From: Andreesenia sp964489735
GTDB taxonomy: Bacteria > Bacillota > Clostridia > Tissierellales > Gottschalkiaceae
Reading direction: 5' to 3'
Assembly: GCA_964489735.1 (NCBI GenBank)
Contig: CAZBAL010000007.1
Span: forward strand, 1-64,000
Length of the DNA: 64,000 nt
The notes under the pieces are model-generated. The model worked only from the letters and a program-made list of their open reading frames with translations, had not been told where the DNA came from and did not search any database. Position 1 is the first letter of the stretch. Each line of letters starts with the position of its first letter. The translations under genes and the position numbers were made by a program. This document shows positions 8,704 through 17,907 of the stretch, piece after piece.

Positions 8704-9432
8704 ATGTTTAGGACAATAATATGGTTTTCGGAGTTTATTATTAGTTTGATATTGTCATTACCCTGGCTGATGATATCGAAATATAAGCGAAAGAAATATG
8801 GCGATAAAGAAGCTTCTGAATATGGAGATAAGTTTGTCAGAAAATGGGTTAAGCCTAAACTGTTTTTAGCTGGAGCAGAAATAGATATCAAAGGAATAGA
8901 AAATATTCCTTTAGATGAAAAGGTTGTATTTATCTCAAACCATCAGAGCAACTTCGATATCGCTGTGATACTGAATAGTATTCCCGGACCTAAGGGTTTT
9001 GTAGCAAAAAAAGAGATGGAATCTGTTCCAATTCTAAAGGGATGGATGGAGATAATAGGTTGTGTCTTTCTAGACAGAAAAAGCCCGCGGAGCTCTGTCC
9101 AGGCTATTGCCCAGGCAATAAAAAATGTAAAAAATGGAATCAATATGGTAGTGTTTCCAGAGGGAAGCAGGAGCAAAGGTGGACCTGTAGGAGTTTTTAA
9201 AGCTGGTAGCTTCAGAGTAGCTTTAAAATCGAAATCAGTTATAGTTCCTATAACTATAGACGGCACATATAAGCTCATGGAAGAAAAAAATAGAGTTAAG
9301 CCGGGATGTGTTTCTGTTGTAATTCATTCGGCAATTGACACTGTGAATTTAACTCAGGATGAAACTGATAATATTCACATTACTGTGAGAGATATTATAT
9401 TATCGGGATTTGGGAAAAACTGCAAGATGTAA
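8704..9432 (+). CDS. plsC: 1-acyl-sn-glycerol-3-phosphate acyltransferase
   Basis: Transfers an acyl group to lysophosphatidate to make phosphatidate, the precursor of membrane phospholipids. The 242-residue protein has an N-terminal membrane helix (IIWFSEFIISLILSLPWLM), then the NHQSNFD motif (an HX4D-type catalytic block), a GCVFLDR block and the FPEGSRSKGG substrate-binding block, all in family order. Start ATG 8704 follows AGGGATGA. It sits directly behind uup with only 17 bases between. The length is normal for the family. Confidence 0.92.
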   Translation: MFRTIIWFSEFIISLILSLPWLMISKYKRKKYGDKEASEYGDKFVRKWVKPKLFLAGAEIDIKGIENIPLDEKVVFISNHQSNFDIAVILNSIPGPKGFVAKKEMESVPILKGWMEIIGCVFLDRKSPRSSVQAIAQAIKNVKNGINMVVFPEGSRSKGGPVGVFKAGSFRVALKSKSVIVPITIDGTYKLMEEKNRVKPGCVSVVIHSAIDTVNLTQDETDNIHITVRDIILSGFGKNCKM

Positions 9433-9499
9433 AAATAAGGTAAAACCATTGCAACAGTAGAATACTACTTATATCTAAGAGAAAAAATATTTGTTAATA

Positions 9500-9520
9500 C
9501 TATAGCTTAATAAGGGTATA
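9500..9520. promoter_or_regulatory. Possible ModE-like box upstream of modE
   Basis: CTATAG and GGGTATA half-sites face each other across eight bases, 78 bases before the modE start. They resemble the clearer inverted repeat upstream of the tungstate/molybdate-type binding protein (53894-53925), which also has CTATA and GGGTATA but with a spacer about two bases shorter. Suggestive only. Confidence 0.3.
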
Positions 9521-9597
9521 ACATAGAATAACAGTAGGTTTTATGTTATCATTTTAGGTAATCGTTAATATACTAGGTTAAAATAGGGGTGATAATA

Positions 9598-9945
9598 ATG
9601 AAGTTGAGTGCAAGAGTATGGTTAGAGAATGATGAAAATGAAAAGCTTTTTGGTATAGGAATTTGTGAATTGTTAAAAGGCATAAGAATGTATGGTTCAC
9701 TTTCTGAATCTTCAAAGCAGATGGGTATGTCTTACAATAAGGCTCATAACTTAGTTAAGACTATGGAGAAACGTTTAGGATTTGATATAGTGACAACTAA
9801 AATAGGGGGCGCAAGAGGAGGAGGATCTACTCTTACGGAAAAAGGTGAATACCTTATTGAAAGATATGAGAAGGTTATGGAAAAAATAAAAAAAGATTTA
9901 GAAGAAGCTTATAGTTTATATTTTCATGATATAGAGAACTTATAA
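9598..9945 (+). CDS. modE: ModE-type molybdate-responsive regulator (DNA-binding domain only)
   Basis: A 115-residue winged helix-turn-helix protein matching the N-terminal half of ModE. It begins with an LSARVWLE strand, then GICELLKGIRMYGSLSESSKQMGMSYNKAHNLVKTMEKRLGFDIV (helix-turn-helix) and the glycine-rich GGARGGGSTLTEKGEYL wing. The C-terminal molybdate-binding (TOBE/DiMop) domains of Escherichia coli ModE are absent, as is common in clostridial forms, so how it senses the oxyanion is unclear. GTG 9589 is possible, but ATG 9598 fits the AGGGGTGAT ribosome site. It precedes modABC in the same direction, separated by a strong terminator, and presumably controls it. Confidence 0.85.
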   Translation: MKLSARVWLENDENEKLFGIGICELLKGIRMYGSLSESSKQMGMSYNKAHNLVKTMEKRLGFDIVTTKIGGARGGGSTLTEKGEYLIERYEKVMEKIKKDLEEAYSLYFHDIENL

Positions 9946-10006
9946 ACTCAGAAGTATAGTATTTTGGTTCACTACATGTTTCCTTGGACTATGAGGGACT
10001 TTATGT

Positions 10007-10050
10007 TTACGCTTGCCAATTGTAAATCAATAGGTAGGCGTAATTTTTTT
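10007..10050 (+). terminator. Intrinsic terminator after modE
   Basis: Arms 10007-10022 and 10028-10043 form a 16-pair stem (one A-A mismatch, two G-U pairs) with the five-base loop TAAAT, followed by seven T. It separates modE from modABC, so the transporter operon has its own promoter in the 160 bases that follow, or reads through. Confidence 0.85.
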
Positions 10051-10206
10051 ATTGAAATAAAGTGCACTTCTCAATCATTTACCAATATTGAAAAAATGGA
10101 ATGAAGTTATTAGCAACAATTTGAGAGCTTATAAACTTTACAAAATGAGTAATCTTCGATGTACTATAAGTTAAATATTGATTCAAAAATTTGGGAGGTA
10201 GAGAGT

Positions 10207-11085
10207 ATGAAGAGATTAAAAAAAGCAGCAATCATTGGTGGAGTTGTTCTAGCACTATCTTCAGTATATGGTTGTGGAGCAGATGATTCAAAAGACACAA
10301 CAACTGATGAAAAGGTAGAAACAACTGATGAAAAATCAGAAGAACCAAAAGAAGAAAAAGAAGAAAAAGAAGAAAAGGATGAACCTAAAGAAGAACTAGG
10401 TGGAAAAATCACAGTTAGTGCAGCGGCAAGTCTTAGAGAGTCATTCACAGAAATCGCTGAAAACTTCAAAGAAGAGTATGGAACAGAAGTTGAACTTAAC
10501 TTTGGTAGTTCAGGAGCTCTTCAAAAGCAAATAGAAGAAGGAGCACCTTCAGACTACTTCGTATCAGCTGGTAAAAAGCAGATGACAGCTCTTGAAGAAG
10601 CTGGACTGGTAGATGCTGATTCAGTAAAGGATTTACTAGGAAACGTTCTAGTTATGGCTACTCCAAAAGATTCAGATGAAGTTAAAACTGTATCTGATCT
10701 AGAAACTACAGAAGGAAAAATTGCTATAGCTGAAGTTGAGTCAGTACCAGTAGGACAATATACTAAGCAAGCACTAGAAAACCTAGGTGTTTGGGACAAG
10801 ATCCAAGAAAAGATAGTTTTCGCAAAGGATGTTAAAGCTACAACAGCTTATGTTGAGCAAGGAGAGGTTGTTGCTGGATTTATATACAAATCAGATGCAG
10901 TAGCAGCTGGAGATAATCTTGTAATAGCAGAAGAAATTGATGAAAGCACTCACGATCCTATAATCTATCCAGAAGGAATTGTTACAGCTAGTGAGAACAA
11001 GGACAAAGTTGAGAAGTTCAGTGAATTCTTAAAAACTGACGAATCTAAGAAAATCCTTGAAAAATACGGATTTGAAGTAAAGTAG
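10207..11085 (+). CDS. modA: Molybdate ABC transporter substrate-binding lipoprotein ModA
   Basis: Captures molybdate (possibly tungstate) outside the cell and delivers it to ModB. The true start is ATG 10207, behind GGGAGG; the frame is open further back to 10159 without a ribosome site. It has a lysine-rich start, a hydrophobic core and a lipobox ending SVYGC. A low-complexity Glu/Lys/Asp linker follows. The mature domain starts at KITVSAAASLRESF and contains FGSSGALQKQIEEGAPSDYF, the oxyanion-binding region of ModA, and YVEQGEVVAGFIYKSDA near the C-terminus. It heads the operon modA-modB-modC. About 292 residues, normal for the family plus linker. Confidence 0.93.
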   Translation: MKRLKKAAIIGGVVLALSSVYGCGADDSKDTTTDEKVETTDEKSEEPKEEKEEKEEKDEPKEELGGKITVSAAASLRESFTEIAENFKEEYGTEVELNFGSSGALQKQIEEGAPSDYFVSAGKKQMTALEEAGLVDADSVKDLLGNVLVMATPKDSDEVKTVSDLETTEGKIAIAEVESVPVGQYTKQALENLGVWDKIQEKIVFAKDVKATTAYVEQGEVVAGFIYKSDAVAAGDNLVIAEEIDESTHDPIIYPEGIVTASENKDKVEKFSEFLKTDESKKILEKYGFEVK

Positions 11086-11093
11086 GATATATA

Positions 11094-11786
11094 ATGATGG
11101 ATTTTTTCGGAACAATAGATCAGTCTATAGTTAGCCCGATATTAATCTCCCTTAAAGTAGCATTAGTTGCTACAGCAATTACCTTGGTTGTAGGTACAGC
11201 ATTAGGATTTCTTTTCGTAAGAAAGAATTTTCCGGGAAAAGATATTCTGGAAGTTATTATAACACTTCCTATGGTAATGCCACCTTCAGTTACAGGGTAT
11301 ATATTGCTACTTGTTATAGGGAAAAAAGGGTTTATTGGGAGAATCCTACAAGATGTTTTTGGAATAAATTTAATATTTACATGGCAGGCAGCGTGTATTG
11401 CGGCAGCAGTAGTATCGCTGCCTCTTATGTATCAAAGCTGTAAATCAGCATTCTTAGGTGTTGATAAATCTTTTGAGAACGCAGCTAGAACATTAGGTGC
11501 AAGTGAATGGAAAATTTTCCGTAAAATCACAATTCCTCTTGCATGGCCAGGACTTGTAAGTGGTCTTGTCCTATCATTTGCAAGAGCATTAGGAGAGTTC
11601 GGTGCAACTCTTATGGTTGCAGGGAATATCCCGGGAAGAACAGAAAATATACCTATAGCTATATATTTTGCCGTTGAGTCAAACAATCTTCACAAGGCAA
11701 ATATTTTAATGGGAATAGTAGTTATTGTGAGTTTTGTAACTATTCTTTCTTTAAATAGATGGCTTAGAAGAAAAAGGTTTAATTAG
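11094..11786 (+). CDS. modB: Molybdate ABC transporter permease ModB
   Basis: Membrane subunit of the molybdate importer, 230 residues with about five hydrophobic segments. The cytoplasmic coupling (EAA) loop is visible as ENAARTLGASEWKIFRKITIPLAWPGL, where ModC docks. The segment ARALGEFGATLMVAGNIPG is strongly typical of ModB. It starts eight bases after modA; ATG 11094 and ATG 11097 are adjacent, with AGGATAT upstream. Eleven bases before modC. Confidence 0.95.
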   Translation: MMDFFGTIDQSIVSPILISLKVALVATAITLVVGTALGFLFVRKNFPGKDILEVIITLPMVMPPSVTGYILLLVIGKKGFIGRILQDVFGINLIFTWQAACIAAAVVSLPLMYQSCKSAFLGVDKSFENAARTLGASEWKIFRKITIPLAWPGLVSGLVLSFARALGEFGATLMVAGNIPGRTENIPIAIYFAVESNNLHKANILMGIVVIVSFVTILSLNRWLRRKRFN

Positions 11787-11797
11787 GAGGTATTGAA

Positions 11798-12463
11798 TTG
11801 AATATTTTAGAAGCAAAAATATTTAAGAAACTCAGATTTTTTGATTTAGATATAGATATAAATCTAGGCAGGGAAGTTCTTGCAATACAGGGACACTCTG
11901 GATCTGGGAAGACAACTATATTAAACTGTATTATCGGTATATTGAAGCCTGATGATGGAATAGTCAAAATAAACGGAAAAACTGTGTACTCTAAAGATGA
12001 AAAAATCAGTGAGCCAATAAGAGATAGAGATATAGGATATATGTTTCAGAACTACGCTCTATTTCCAAACATGACTGTAGAGCAAAACTTGAGATTTGGT
12101 CTAGATAGAGGAGATAAAGATCAGGAAGAGTACTTAAACTATATAATGGAAAACTTTAAAATTTCTCATCTAAAAGAAAGATATCCGGGGGATGTTTCAG
12201 GAGGAGAGAAGCAGAGAGTTGCACTCGCTAGATCTCTTACTAGAAAGCCTTCGATTATGCTTATGGATGAGCCTTTTTCTGCCCTGGATACAGAGACAAA
12301 GGATATTCTGTACAAAGAGTTTCTGCAATTTAAAAAGAACTTCAATATAGGAATTATACTCATTACGCATAATGATACAGAAGCAGAATATCTTGGGGAT
12401 AGGATTGTAAAAATAGATAATGGTTTAATAATATCGGAAAGAAAAAAAGGTGTAGACTATTAA
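11798..12463 (+). CDS. modC: Molybdate ABC transporter ATPase ModC (short form)
   Basis: Energises molybdate uptake. The 221-residue protein has Walker A GHSGSGKTT, Q-loop FQNYALFPNMTV, signature VSGGEKQRVALARSL, Walker B IMLMDEPFSALD and the switch histidine in LITHND. It ends after the ATPase fold: the C-terminal molybdate-sensing TOBE domain of longer ModC proteins is absent, so feedback inhibition by bound molybdate is not expected. The start is TTG 11798, seven bases after AGGAGG. Its stop codon lies in the loop of the operon terminator. Confidence 0.93.
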   Translation: MNILEAKIFKKLRFFDLDIDINLGREVLAIQGHSGSGKTTILNCIIGILKPDDGIVKINGKTVYSKDEKISEPIRDRDIGYMFQNYALFPNMTVEQNLRFGLDRGDKDQEEYLNYIMENFKISHLKERYPGDVSGGEKQRVALARSLTRKPSIMLMDEPFSALDTETKDILYKEFLQFKKNFNIGIILITHNDTEAEYLGDRIVKIDNGLIISERKKGVDY

Positions 12464-12475
12464 TCTACACCTTTT
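12445..12475. terminator. modABC terminator
   Basis: Arms 12445-12456 and 12464-12475 (AAAAGGTGTAGA and complement) enclose a seven-base loop that contains the modC stop codon. A and T tails on both sides let it also serve the convergent acetyltransferase gene. Confidence 0.85.
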
Positions 12476-12481
12476 AATTGT

Positions 12482-12970
12482 TTAAGAAAACTTAAGCTTA
12501 TCTTTGTATATGGCATTAGAGCTGCCATTTTTATCATAAAACATCTGTATATGATCTATGAAATCTTCCAGATAGATTTCTCCAACTGTAACAAATCCGA
12601 ATTTTTCATAGAAGTTGACAATATAGTGCTGTGCTGAAATTCTAATCTGGGTTTCATTGAGTTCTTTTTCCAAAAAAGATATAGCTTCAGACATTATGAG
12701 GTCACCATATTTGAATTTTCTGTAGTCCTTTTTAACGACAACTCTTCCTATTGAGGCTTCTTCATAAGAAATGCCTTTAGGGATTATTCTCAAATACCCA
12801 ACAAGCTCACCATCTTTTCTCAATTGCAGATGGTATGATTTGAAATCTTTATTATCACACTCTACATATGCACAATCTTGTTCAGCTATGAAAACTTCTT
12901 CTCTAAGTCTAACGATTTCATATAGCTCTCTGTTCGACAGCTCCTCAAATGTTTTAACAGTAATCTCCAT
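12482..12970 (-). CDS. GNAT family N-acetyltransferase (ElaA-like)
   Basis: A cytoplasmic acetyl-CoA-dependent acetyltransferase of about 162 residues; the acceptor is unknown. It matches the ElaA-like group: LREEVFIAEQDCAYVECDNKD near the N-terminus, ASIGRVVVKKDYRKFKYGDLIM (the acetyl-CoA pyrophosphate-binding strand and loop), and AQHYIVNFYEKFGFVTVGEIYLEDFIDHIQM at the C-terminus. The frame extends to a GTG at 12982, but ATG 12970 is eight bases after AAAGGTGA and suits the fold. Single-gene unit, convergent with modC. Confidence 0.85.
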   Translation of the reverse strand: MEITVKTFEELSNRELYEIVRLREEVFIAEQDCAYVECDNKDFKSYHLQLRKDGELVGYLRIIPKGISYEEASIGRVVVKKDYRKFKYGDLIMSEAISFLEKELNETQIRISAQHYIVNFYEKFGFVTVGEIYLEDFIDHIQMFYDKNGSSNAIYKDKLKFS

Positions 12971-13162
12971 AAGTTCAATCACCTTTCTCCAATTGTTATA
13001 TAGATTATATAAAACTAATATTAAAATCTGCCATTATATGTTATAAATATATGTTAAGAAAAAAACACTATGGGTAAAATTATAATACGGAATTGGATAT
13101 TATCCAATATGTTTTTTTAAAATTCAACAACTATGTTTAAGTTTTATTTAGGAGGCGATAAT

Positions 13163-13888
13163 TTGATCAGAGTTGAGAATTTATCTAAAAGGTTTAAAGA
13201 AATCGATGCTGTAAAAGATATCAGCTTTAATGTAAAAGATGGGGAAATCTATGGTCTGATAGGGGAAAACGGAGCTGGAAAAACGACGACTCTCAGATTG
13301 CTAGCTACTATGCTTAAAGCAACTGGAGGAGATGCTTTCCTGGGCGGTCACAGTATAATAAGTGAACCTGATAAGGTCAGAGAAGTCATAGGAATACTAT
13401 TTGGTGGTGAGGTAGGACTTTATGATAGACTGACAGCTCGTGAAAATATAGAGTACTTCGCAAAGTTAAATGGTATGAGCAGAGAAATGATAAAAAGCAG
13501 AATAGAGTACCTTTCAGAAGTGTTGGGAATGGAGGAATACATAGACAGAAGAACTGGAAAGTTCTCAAAAGGGATGAAGCAAAAAGTTTCGATAGCGAGA
13601 TCCATAGTCCATGATCCGAGAATACTCCTTTTAGATGAGCCAACCTCAGGTTTAGATGTGAGTGTAACTAGAATAGTTCATGATTTCATAAAAGGTTTAA
13701 CTGAAGAGGGAAAGACAGTGATATTTTCATCTCACAATATGGATGAGGTCAAGAAGCTTTGTGATAAAGTGCTTGTAATAAATAAAGGGAGTTTAATTTA
13801 TGATGGATATATAGAAGATTTAGAAAAAGAAAAAGGAATGTCCTTGGACGATGCTTTTGTAGAAATGGTAGGTGGTAAAAATGTCTAA
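13163..13888 (+). CDS. natA: ABC transporter ATP-binding protein, NatA type
   Basis: ATPase of an exporter, with the neighbouring NatB-like permease. 242 residues with Walker A GENGAGKTT, signature FSKGMKQKVSIARSI and Walker B ILLLDEPTSGLD, then SSHNMDEVKKLCD with the switch histidine. The start TTG 13163 is seven bases after GGAGG; an ATG at 13133 lies upstream of that site and is unlikely. Its last eight bases overlap the permease start, so the two are translationally linked. NatAB of Bacillus exports sodium; the substrate here is inferred by family only. Confidence 0.85.
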   Translation: MIRVENLSKRFKEIDAVKDISFNVKDGEIYGLIGENGAGKTTTLRLLATMLKATGGDAFLGGHSIISEPDKVREVIGILFGGEVGLYDRLTARENIEYFAKLNGMSREMIKSRIEYLSEVLGMEEYIDRRTGKFSKGMKQKVSIARSIVHDPRILLLDEPTSGLDVSVTRIVHDFIKGLTEEGKTVIFSSHNMDEVKKLCDKVLVINKGSLIYDGYIEDLEKEKGMSLDDAFVEMVGGKNV

Positions 13889-15068
13889 CTATTCTAAAAT
13901 TGTTTTTAAAAAGGAAATTCTCGATATATTCAGAGATAAAAAGACAATAATTATGCAGATAGTAATACCATTACTCATATTTCCCGTAATGGCGTTAGTC
14001 TTAGGATTTGTTATGGGAAATATGCAGAAGGATATGGAAATAGCATCAGAGGTTGTCATAGTAGACAATGGCAATCCCGAAATAAAAGAGCTTTTGGAAA
14101 GTGAAAAAGAGCAGATTAAAATAGTGGAAAGTGATAATATAGATAAAGATATTAAGGAAAACAATATTAAAGCGGCATTGATTGTTGATGAAAACTTTAC
14201 GAAAGACATAGAAGAAGGCAAAAAAGGAAAGATTGAGATTAAATATATGGACTCAAGTCTGAAGTCCACAGCAGCACAAAGCAAACTAAAGAATATAGTT
14301 GATAAGTACTCAAAGAGTATACTGAACAAAAGACTCGAAGACAGAGGTATTGATCCCGAAATACTCGAACCAATCGATCTTTCGGAGAAAAAGCTGGCCA
14401 TTGAAGGAAAAGAAGGTGGCGGAGAAGGAATGATGGTATTCTCTATGATAGTGCCCATGCTCTTAGCGATATACGCTGCTACTTCATCTATGCCGGCAGC
14501 AGTAGATCTAGGGGCAGGAGAAAAGGAAAGGCAGACCTTGGAACCGCTACTTACTACAAGAGCCAGCAGACAGTCCATACTCATAGGAAAGTATCTTGCT
14601 ATAGTGCTGAGCTCTGTGATTGGAACAGTTGCATCTATAATTGGATTGGTAATAGCTATGTCGATATCACCGGATATGTTCGGCAACAGCGCAGGCTTTT
14701 CGATTAAAATGGGACTTCTAGCATTATTTTTATTCCTGAGTATGGCATTTGTATTTTCAGGAATTGAGCTGGCAATCAGTTTCTATGCAAGGAACTTTAA
14801 AGAGGCTCAAACCTATCTATCACCAATATCCTTTCTAGTAGTTATTCCAGCTTATTTTACTATGGGTATAGACGGATTATCAGTTCCTTACAAGATGCTT
14901 CATATACCGGTAGTAAATATAATACTGTTATTTAAAGAGGCAATCTATGGTGTTTATAAACCTGTTAACATAATTACAGTTGCTATATGGATAATGGTTT
15001 ATATATTGTTATCAATAGTATTTACTGTAAAGATGTTTAGAAGTGAAAAAGTTATATTTAGAAATTAA
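13881..15068 (+). CDS. natB: ABC transporter permease, NatB/ABC-2 type
   Basis: Membrane partner of the preceding ATPase, 395 residues. The layout is that of ABC-2 exporters with a large extracytoplasmic domain: one helix at the N-terminus (IVIPLLIFPVMALVLGFVMG), then roughly 150 polar residues outside, then a cluster of five to six helices beginning MMVFSMIVPMLLAIYAATS. The sequence DLGAGEKERQTLEPLLTTRASR between helices is characteristic of the NatB group. ATG 13881 follows AGGTGG inside the end of natA. A terminator follows at 15104. Confidence 0.85.
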   Translation: MSNYSKIVFKKEILDIFRDKKTIIMQIVIPLLIFPVMALVLGFVMGNMQKDMEIASEVVIVDNGNPEIKELLESEKEQIKIVESDNIDKDIKENNIKAALIVDENFTKDIEEGKKGKIEIKYMDSSLKSTAAQSKLKNIVDKYSKSILNKRLEDRGIDPEILEPIDLSEKKLAIEGKEGGGEGMMVFSMIVPMLLAIYAATSSMPAAVDLGAGEKERQTLEPLLTTRASRQSILIGKYLAIVLSSVIGTVASIIGLVIAMSISPDMFGNSAGFSIKMGLLALFLFLSMAFVFSGIELAISFYARNFKEAQTYLSPISFLVVIPAYFTMGIDGLSVPYKMLHIPVVNIILLFKEAIYGVYKPVNIITVAIWIMVYILLSIVFTVKMFRSEKVIFRN

Positions 15069-15103
15069 TTGTATTTTCAATCATACTTAGAGGTTAAAAA
15101 AAG

Positions 15104-15156
15104 AAACAGCTTACCACGAAACTCTCAATTTTAGAGTTTCATCGGTAGGCTGTTTT
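15104..15156. terminator. Bidirectional terminator, natB / P-type ATPase
   Basis: AAACAGC...GCTGTTT outer arms and GAAACTCT...AGAGTTTC inner arms form a long two-part stem. T-runs follow on both strands, the minus-strand run being stronger. It lies 123 bases beyond the stop of the convergent P-type ATPase gene; nothing else is seen between them. Confidence 0.8.
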
Positions 15157-15278
15157 ATATTTCTATAGTATATTTGTATATTATATTTCATCATTACATT
15201 TACATATTATGCTTCATTCAGCTCATAATTATTTTGCATTGTCCTGTATATTAGCATATATTGTCACTGTTCCTTAAG

Positions 15279-17729
15279 CTACTTTCTATTTCTAAAAAAT
15301 CTTCTTCTGCTGAGGATGAATTCACCATATTTCATTGCTAGCTTCTCAAATAATTTAATTGTAAAATATGATAGGACTACCATGCCGGCAGCAAGTAAAA
15401 AGTAAATAGGTGAAATCTCATGGAATGAGAAAATCTTTCTCCCTATAGGAAAAACAAATGATGCAATGAACGCTAAGGACATAGTTAGAAGCAAAGTAAA
15501 TCTCATCCTAGTAAGAGGAGACGACAGCATTGCTAATATGAGCATACCTATAGATCCAACTACAAGTGTAGTGAAAGTCCTAACTACTCCAATATCTATT
15601 TTCATCTTATATCCCACTACAAAACATAAAACGGAGAACAGTGCAACAGTAGCCCCCTTAGGTACTGTAGCTATTAAAACTCTCTTAAGGAATCCTTTAT
15701 TAACTTTCTCATTGTTGTTCTCAATAGCTAAGAAAAATGAAGGAATTCCAATCGTAAGTCCACCTATCAGTGTCAGCTGGATCGGTATAAACGGATAAGG
15801 CAACGCGGTAACTGCAAAGAAAAGTGATAGAAGGATAGAATATATGGTCTTTGAAAGATAAAGTCCAGCTGTTCTCTCCAGATTGTTGATTATCCTTCTG
15901 CCCTCATCGACAACATAGGTCAGGTTTGAAAAGTCCTCGTCAAGCAGCACAAGATGGGAGACAGCTTTTGCTGCATCAGTTCCGTTTGCAAGAGCAATTG
16001 CACAGTCAGATTTCTTTAAAGCCAAAACGTCATTTATTCCATCACCCGTCATAGCAACAGCTTTACCCATGTCTTGAAGAGCCTCAACAATATCTCTTTT
16101 CTGTTCAGGTGTAACTCTTCCAAAAACAGCATTTTCCAAAAGAGCTTCTCTTATGGCTTCTTTTGAATTCGGTAGAGTAGAAGCATCCACATATTTATCA
16201 GCATTCTCCACTCCTGCTTTTTTAGAAATATTGGCAACAGTCAAAGGATTGTCTCCGGATATGATTTTAATATCGACACCTTGAGAGCGAAAATACTTTA
16301 GTGTTGCATTTGCACTCTCTCTGATTTCATCTTCAAAAATAAGAAGTGATAACGGAATGATATTGCTCGTATCCTTGTTTTCTTTATCAAAATCATCAGA
16401 GTAAGCGATTACAAGGACTCTTTTACCCAAATTGGAATAGGACTCTGATAGAGTCTGGAATTCACAGTATTTATTTTTACAGAGAATTTCTACAGCTCCA
16501 GTGAATACCGCACTTCCATCATTGAGTAGAACACTGCTCCACTTTCTTTCTGAATTGAAAGGGATTATGTCTGATATCAATCTCTCGGAATTGAAGCCAT
16601 TAGCATATTTTTCAGAATATTCTATTATTGCCTGTTGCGTTGGATTTACAACATCAAATCCTTTTGCCACAATCTGAATGGCATTCTCCACTATTGTTTC
16701 TATGGTAATATTCTCATCCTTGGTTCCATTGAGTAGGGAGTTTCTAACAATACATTTTTCACTTTCACTTTCAAAAGCATCTAGATACTCAATTTCACTT
16801 ATATGAAGTTTTCCTTTAGTTATAGTTCCAGTCTTGTCAAGACAGAGTGTATCAATTCTGGCAAGCACTTCTGTCGCGGGAAGTTCCTGAACCAGAGTGT
16901 TCCACTTTGCAAGTCTGACAACTCCCATTAAAAAGCTGAGCGTTGTCAGAAGAACAAGTCCCTCAGGGATCATACTTATTATACCTGCCACTGTACTCAG
17001 AAGAGCAACTCTCCAAGGTTTACCGGCAAAAAACATCTGACTTATTATCAGCATTAAACCCAGAGGCAGAATAATATTTACAAGGAATCTGATTATTTTG
17101 TCAATTGATTCTTTAAGCTCAGAGTTTGAGATTTTAAACTCTCTGGCTTCAGCAGAAAGCTTAGACATATATCTGTCATCTCCAACTTTTTCAGCTCTAA
17201 GTAAACAGTATCCCGATAGGATAATGCTGCCAGAGTACAGAAAATCACCGATGCTCTTCATATCGGGCTCAGACTCTCCAGTAAGTGCAGAGTTATCAAC
17301 CTCCACAGTGTTATTGCAAAGTATAGCTCCATCTACCGGGACTTGTACACCTGTCTCAAGTACGACAACATCATCCTGAACAATATCTTCAGGTGAGACT
17401 GTGACTTTTTCTCCATCTCTCAGAACTTTTACCGGATGTTTATTCATTATAGAAAGACTCTTCAGGGTCTGTCGAGCTTTTAGCTCCTGAAATATTCCTG
17501 TTAGAGTATTCGTGAGTATAACACCTGCAAAAAGTATGTTTTTGGGTGAACCCGCTATTATTACTAATATGGCCAAAACAATATTTATACCATTAAAAAG
17601 TGTAAATACATTGCTACGGACTATGCTGGATACAGATCTTAAAGAATCCTCCGTGTCCACATTGACAAGTCCTTTTTTCTTTTTTTCTTCAGCTTCTATT
17701 TCTGTAAGTCCATAAATATCTTTATTCAT
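15279..17729 (-). CDS. Cation-translocating P-type ATPase (CtpE-like)
   Basis: An 816-residue membrane pump driven by ATP. Motifs in order: actuator TGES (150-153), the M4 ion-site segment SMIPEGLVLLTT (about 253-264), the phosphorylation site DKTGT (Asp298), the nucleotide-binding domain, TGDGINDVLALKKSD in the hinge, and six C-terminal hydrophobic segments. The N-terminus has no heavy-metal CxxC domain. The short N-terminus, PEGL in M4 and overall size resemble the CtpE group, for which calcium uptake has been described in mycobacteria; the ion here is not proven. Start ATG 17729. Single-gene unit on the minus strand. Confidence 0.88.
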   Translation of the reverse strand: MNKDIYGLTEIEAEEKKKKGLVNVDTEDSLRSVSSIVRSNVFTLFNGINIVLAILVIIAGSPKNILFAGVILTNTLTGIFQELKARQTLKSLSIMNKHPVKVLRDGEKVTVSPEDIVQDDVVVLETGVQVPVDGAILCNNTVEVDNSALTGESEPDMKSIGDFLYSGSIILSGYCLLRAEKVGDDRYMSKLSAEAREFKISNSELKESIDKIIRFLVNIILPLGLMLIISQMFFAGKPWRVALLSTVAGIISMIPEGLVLLTTLSFLMGVVRLAKWNTLVQELPATEVLARIDTLCLDKTGTITKGKLHISEIEYLDAFESESEKCIVRNSLLNGTKDENITIETIVENAIQIVAKGFDVVNPTQQAIIEYSEKYANGFNSERLISDIIPFNSERKWSSVLLNDGSAVFTGAVEILCKNKYCEFQTLSESYSNLGKRVLVIAYSDDFDKENKDTSNIIPLSLLIFEDEIRESANATLKYFRSQGVDIKIISGDNPLTVANISKKAGVENADKYVDASTLPNSKEAIREALLENAVFGRVTPEQKRDIVEALQDMGKAVAMTGDGINDVLALKKSDCAIALANGTDAAKAVSHLVLLDEDFSNLTYVVDEGRRIINNLERTAGLYLSKTIYSILLSLFFAVTALPYPFIPIQLTLIGGLTIGIPSFFLAIENNNEKVNKGFLKRVLIATVPKGATVALFSVLCFVVGYKMKIDIGVVRTFTTLVVGSIGMLILAMLSSPLTRMRFTLLLTMSLAFIASFVFPIGRKIFSFHEISPIYFLLAAGMVVLSYFTIKLFEKLAMKYGEFILSRRRFFRNRK

Positions 17730-17907
17730 ATGTTCACGACCTTACTATAAACGTAGTTTTGTTATATAATATTATATTATATCTTTGATTATATTGCTAC
17801 ATTATAGGCTTTTGAGCCAAATATATGGAAGAGCTTTGAGCTTTTGTGGCCCGATTATTAGTTAAGGATTCAAGATTATTACTGACATAATATGAGGAGA
17901 TGTTGAA

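Noticed and set aside
9946..10206. Molybdenum-cofactor riboswitch between modE and modA
   Set aside because: I see only a modE terminator stem; the conserved pieces of the Moco aptamer are not recognisable.
10164..10469. Minus-strand ORF rich in Ser, opposite modA
   Set aside because: It is the shadow of the Glu/Lys/Asp linker of the modA lipoprotein. Other long minus-strand Ser/Leu/Phe-rich ORFs inside strong genes were left out for the same reason.
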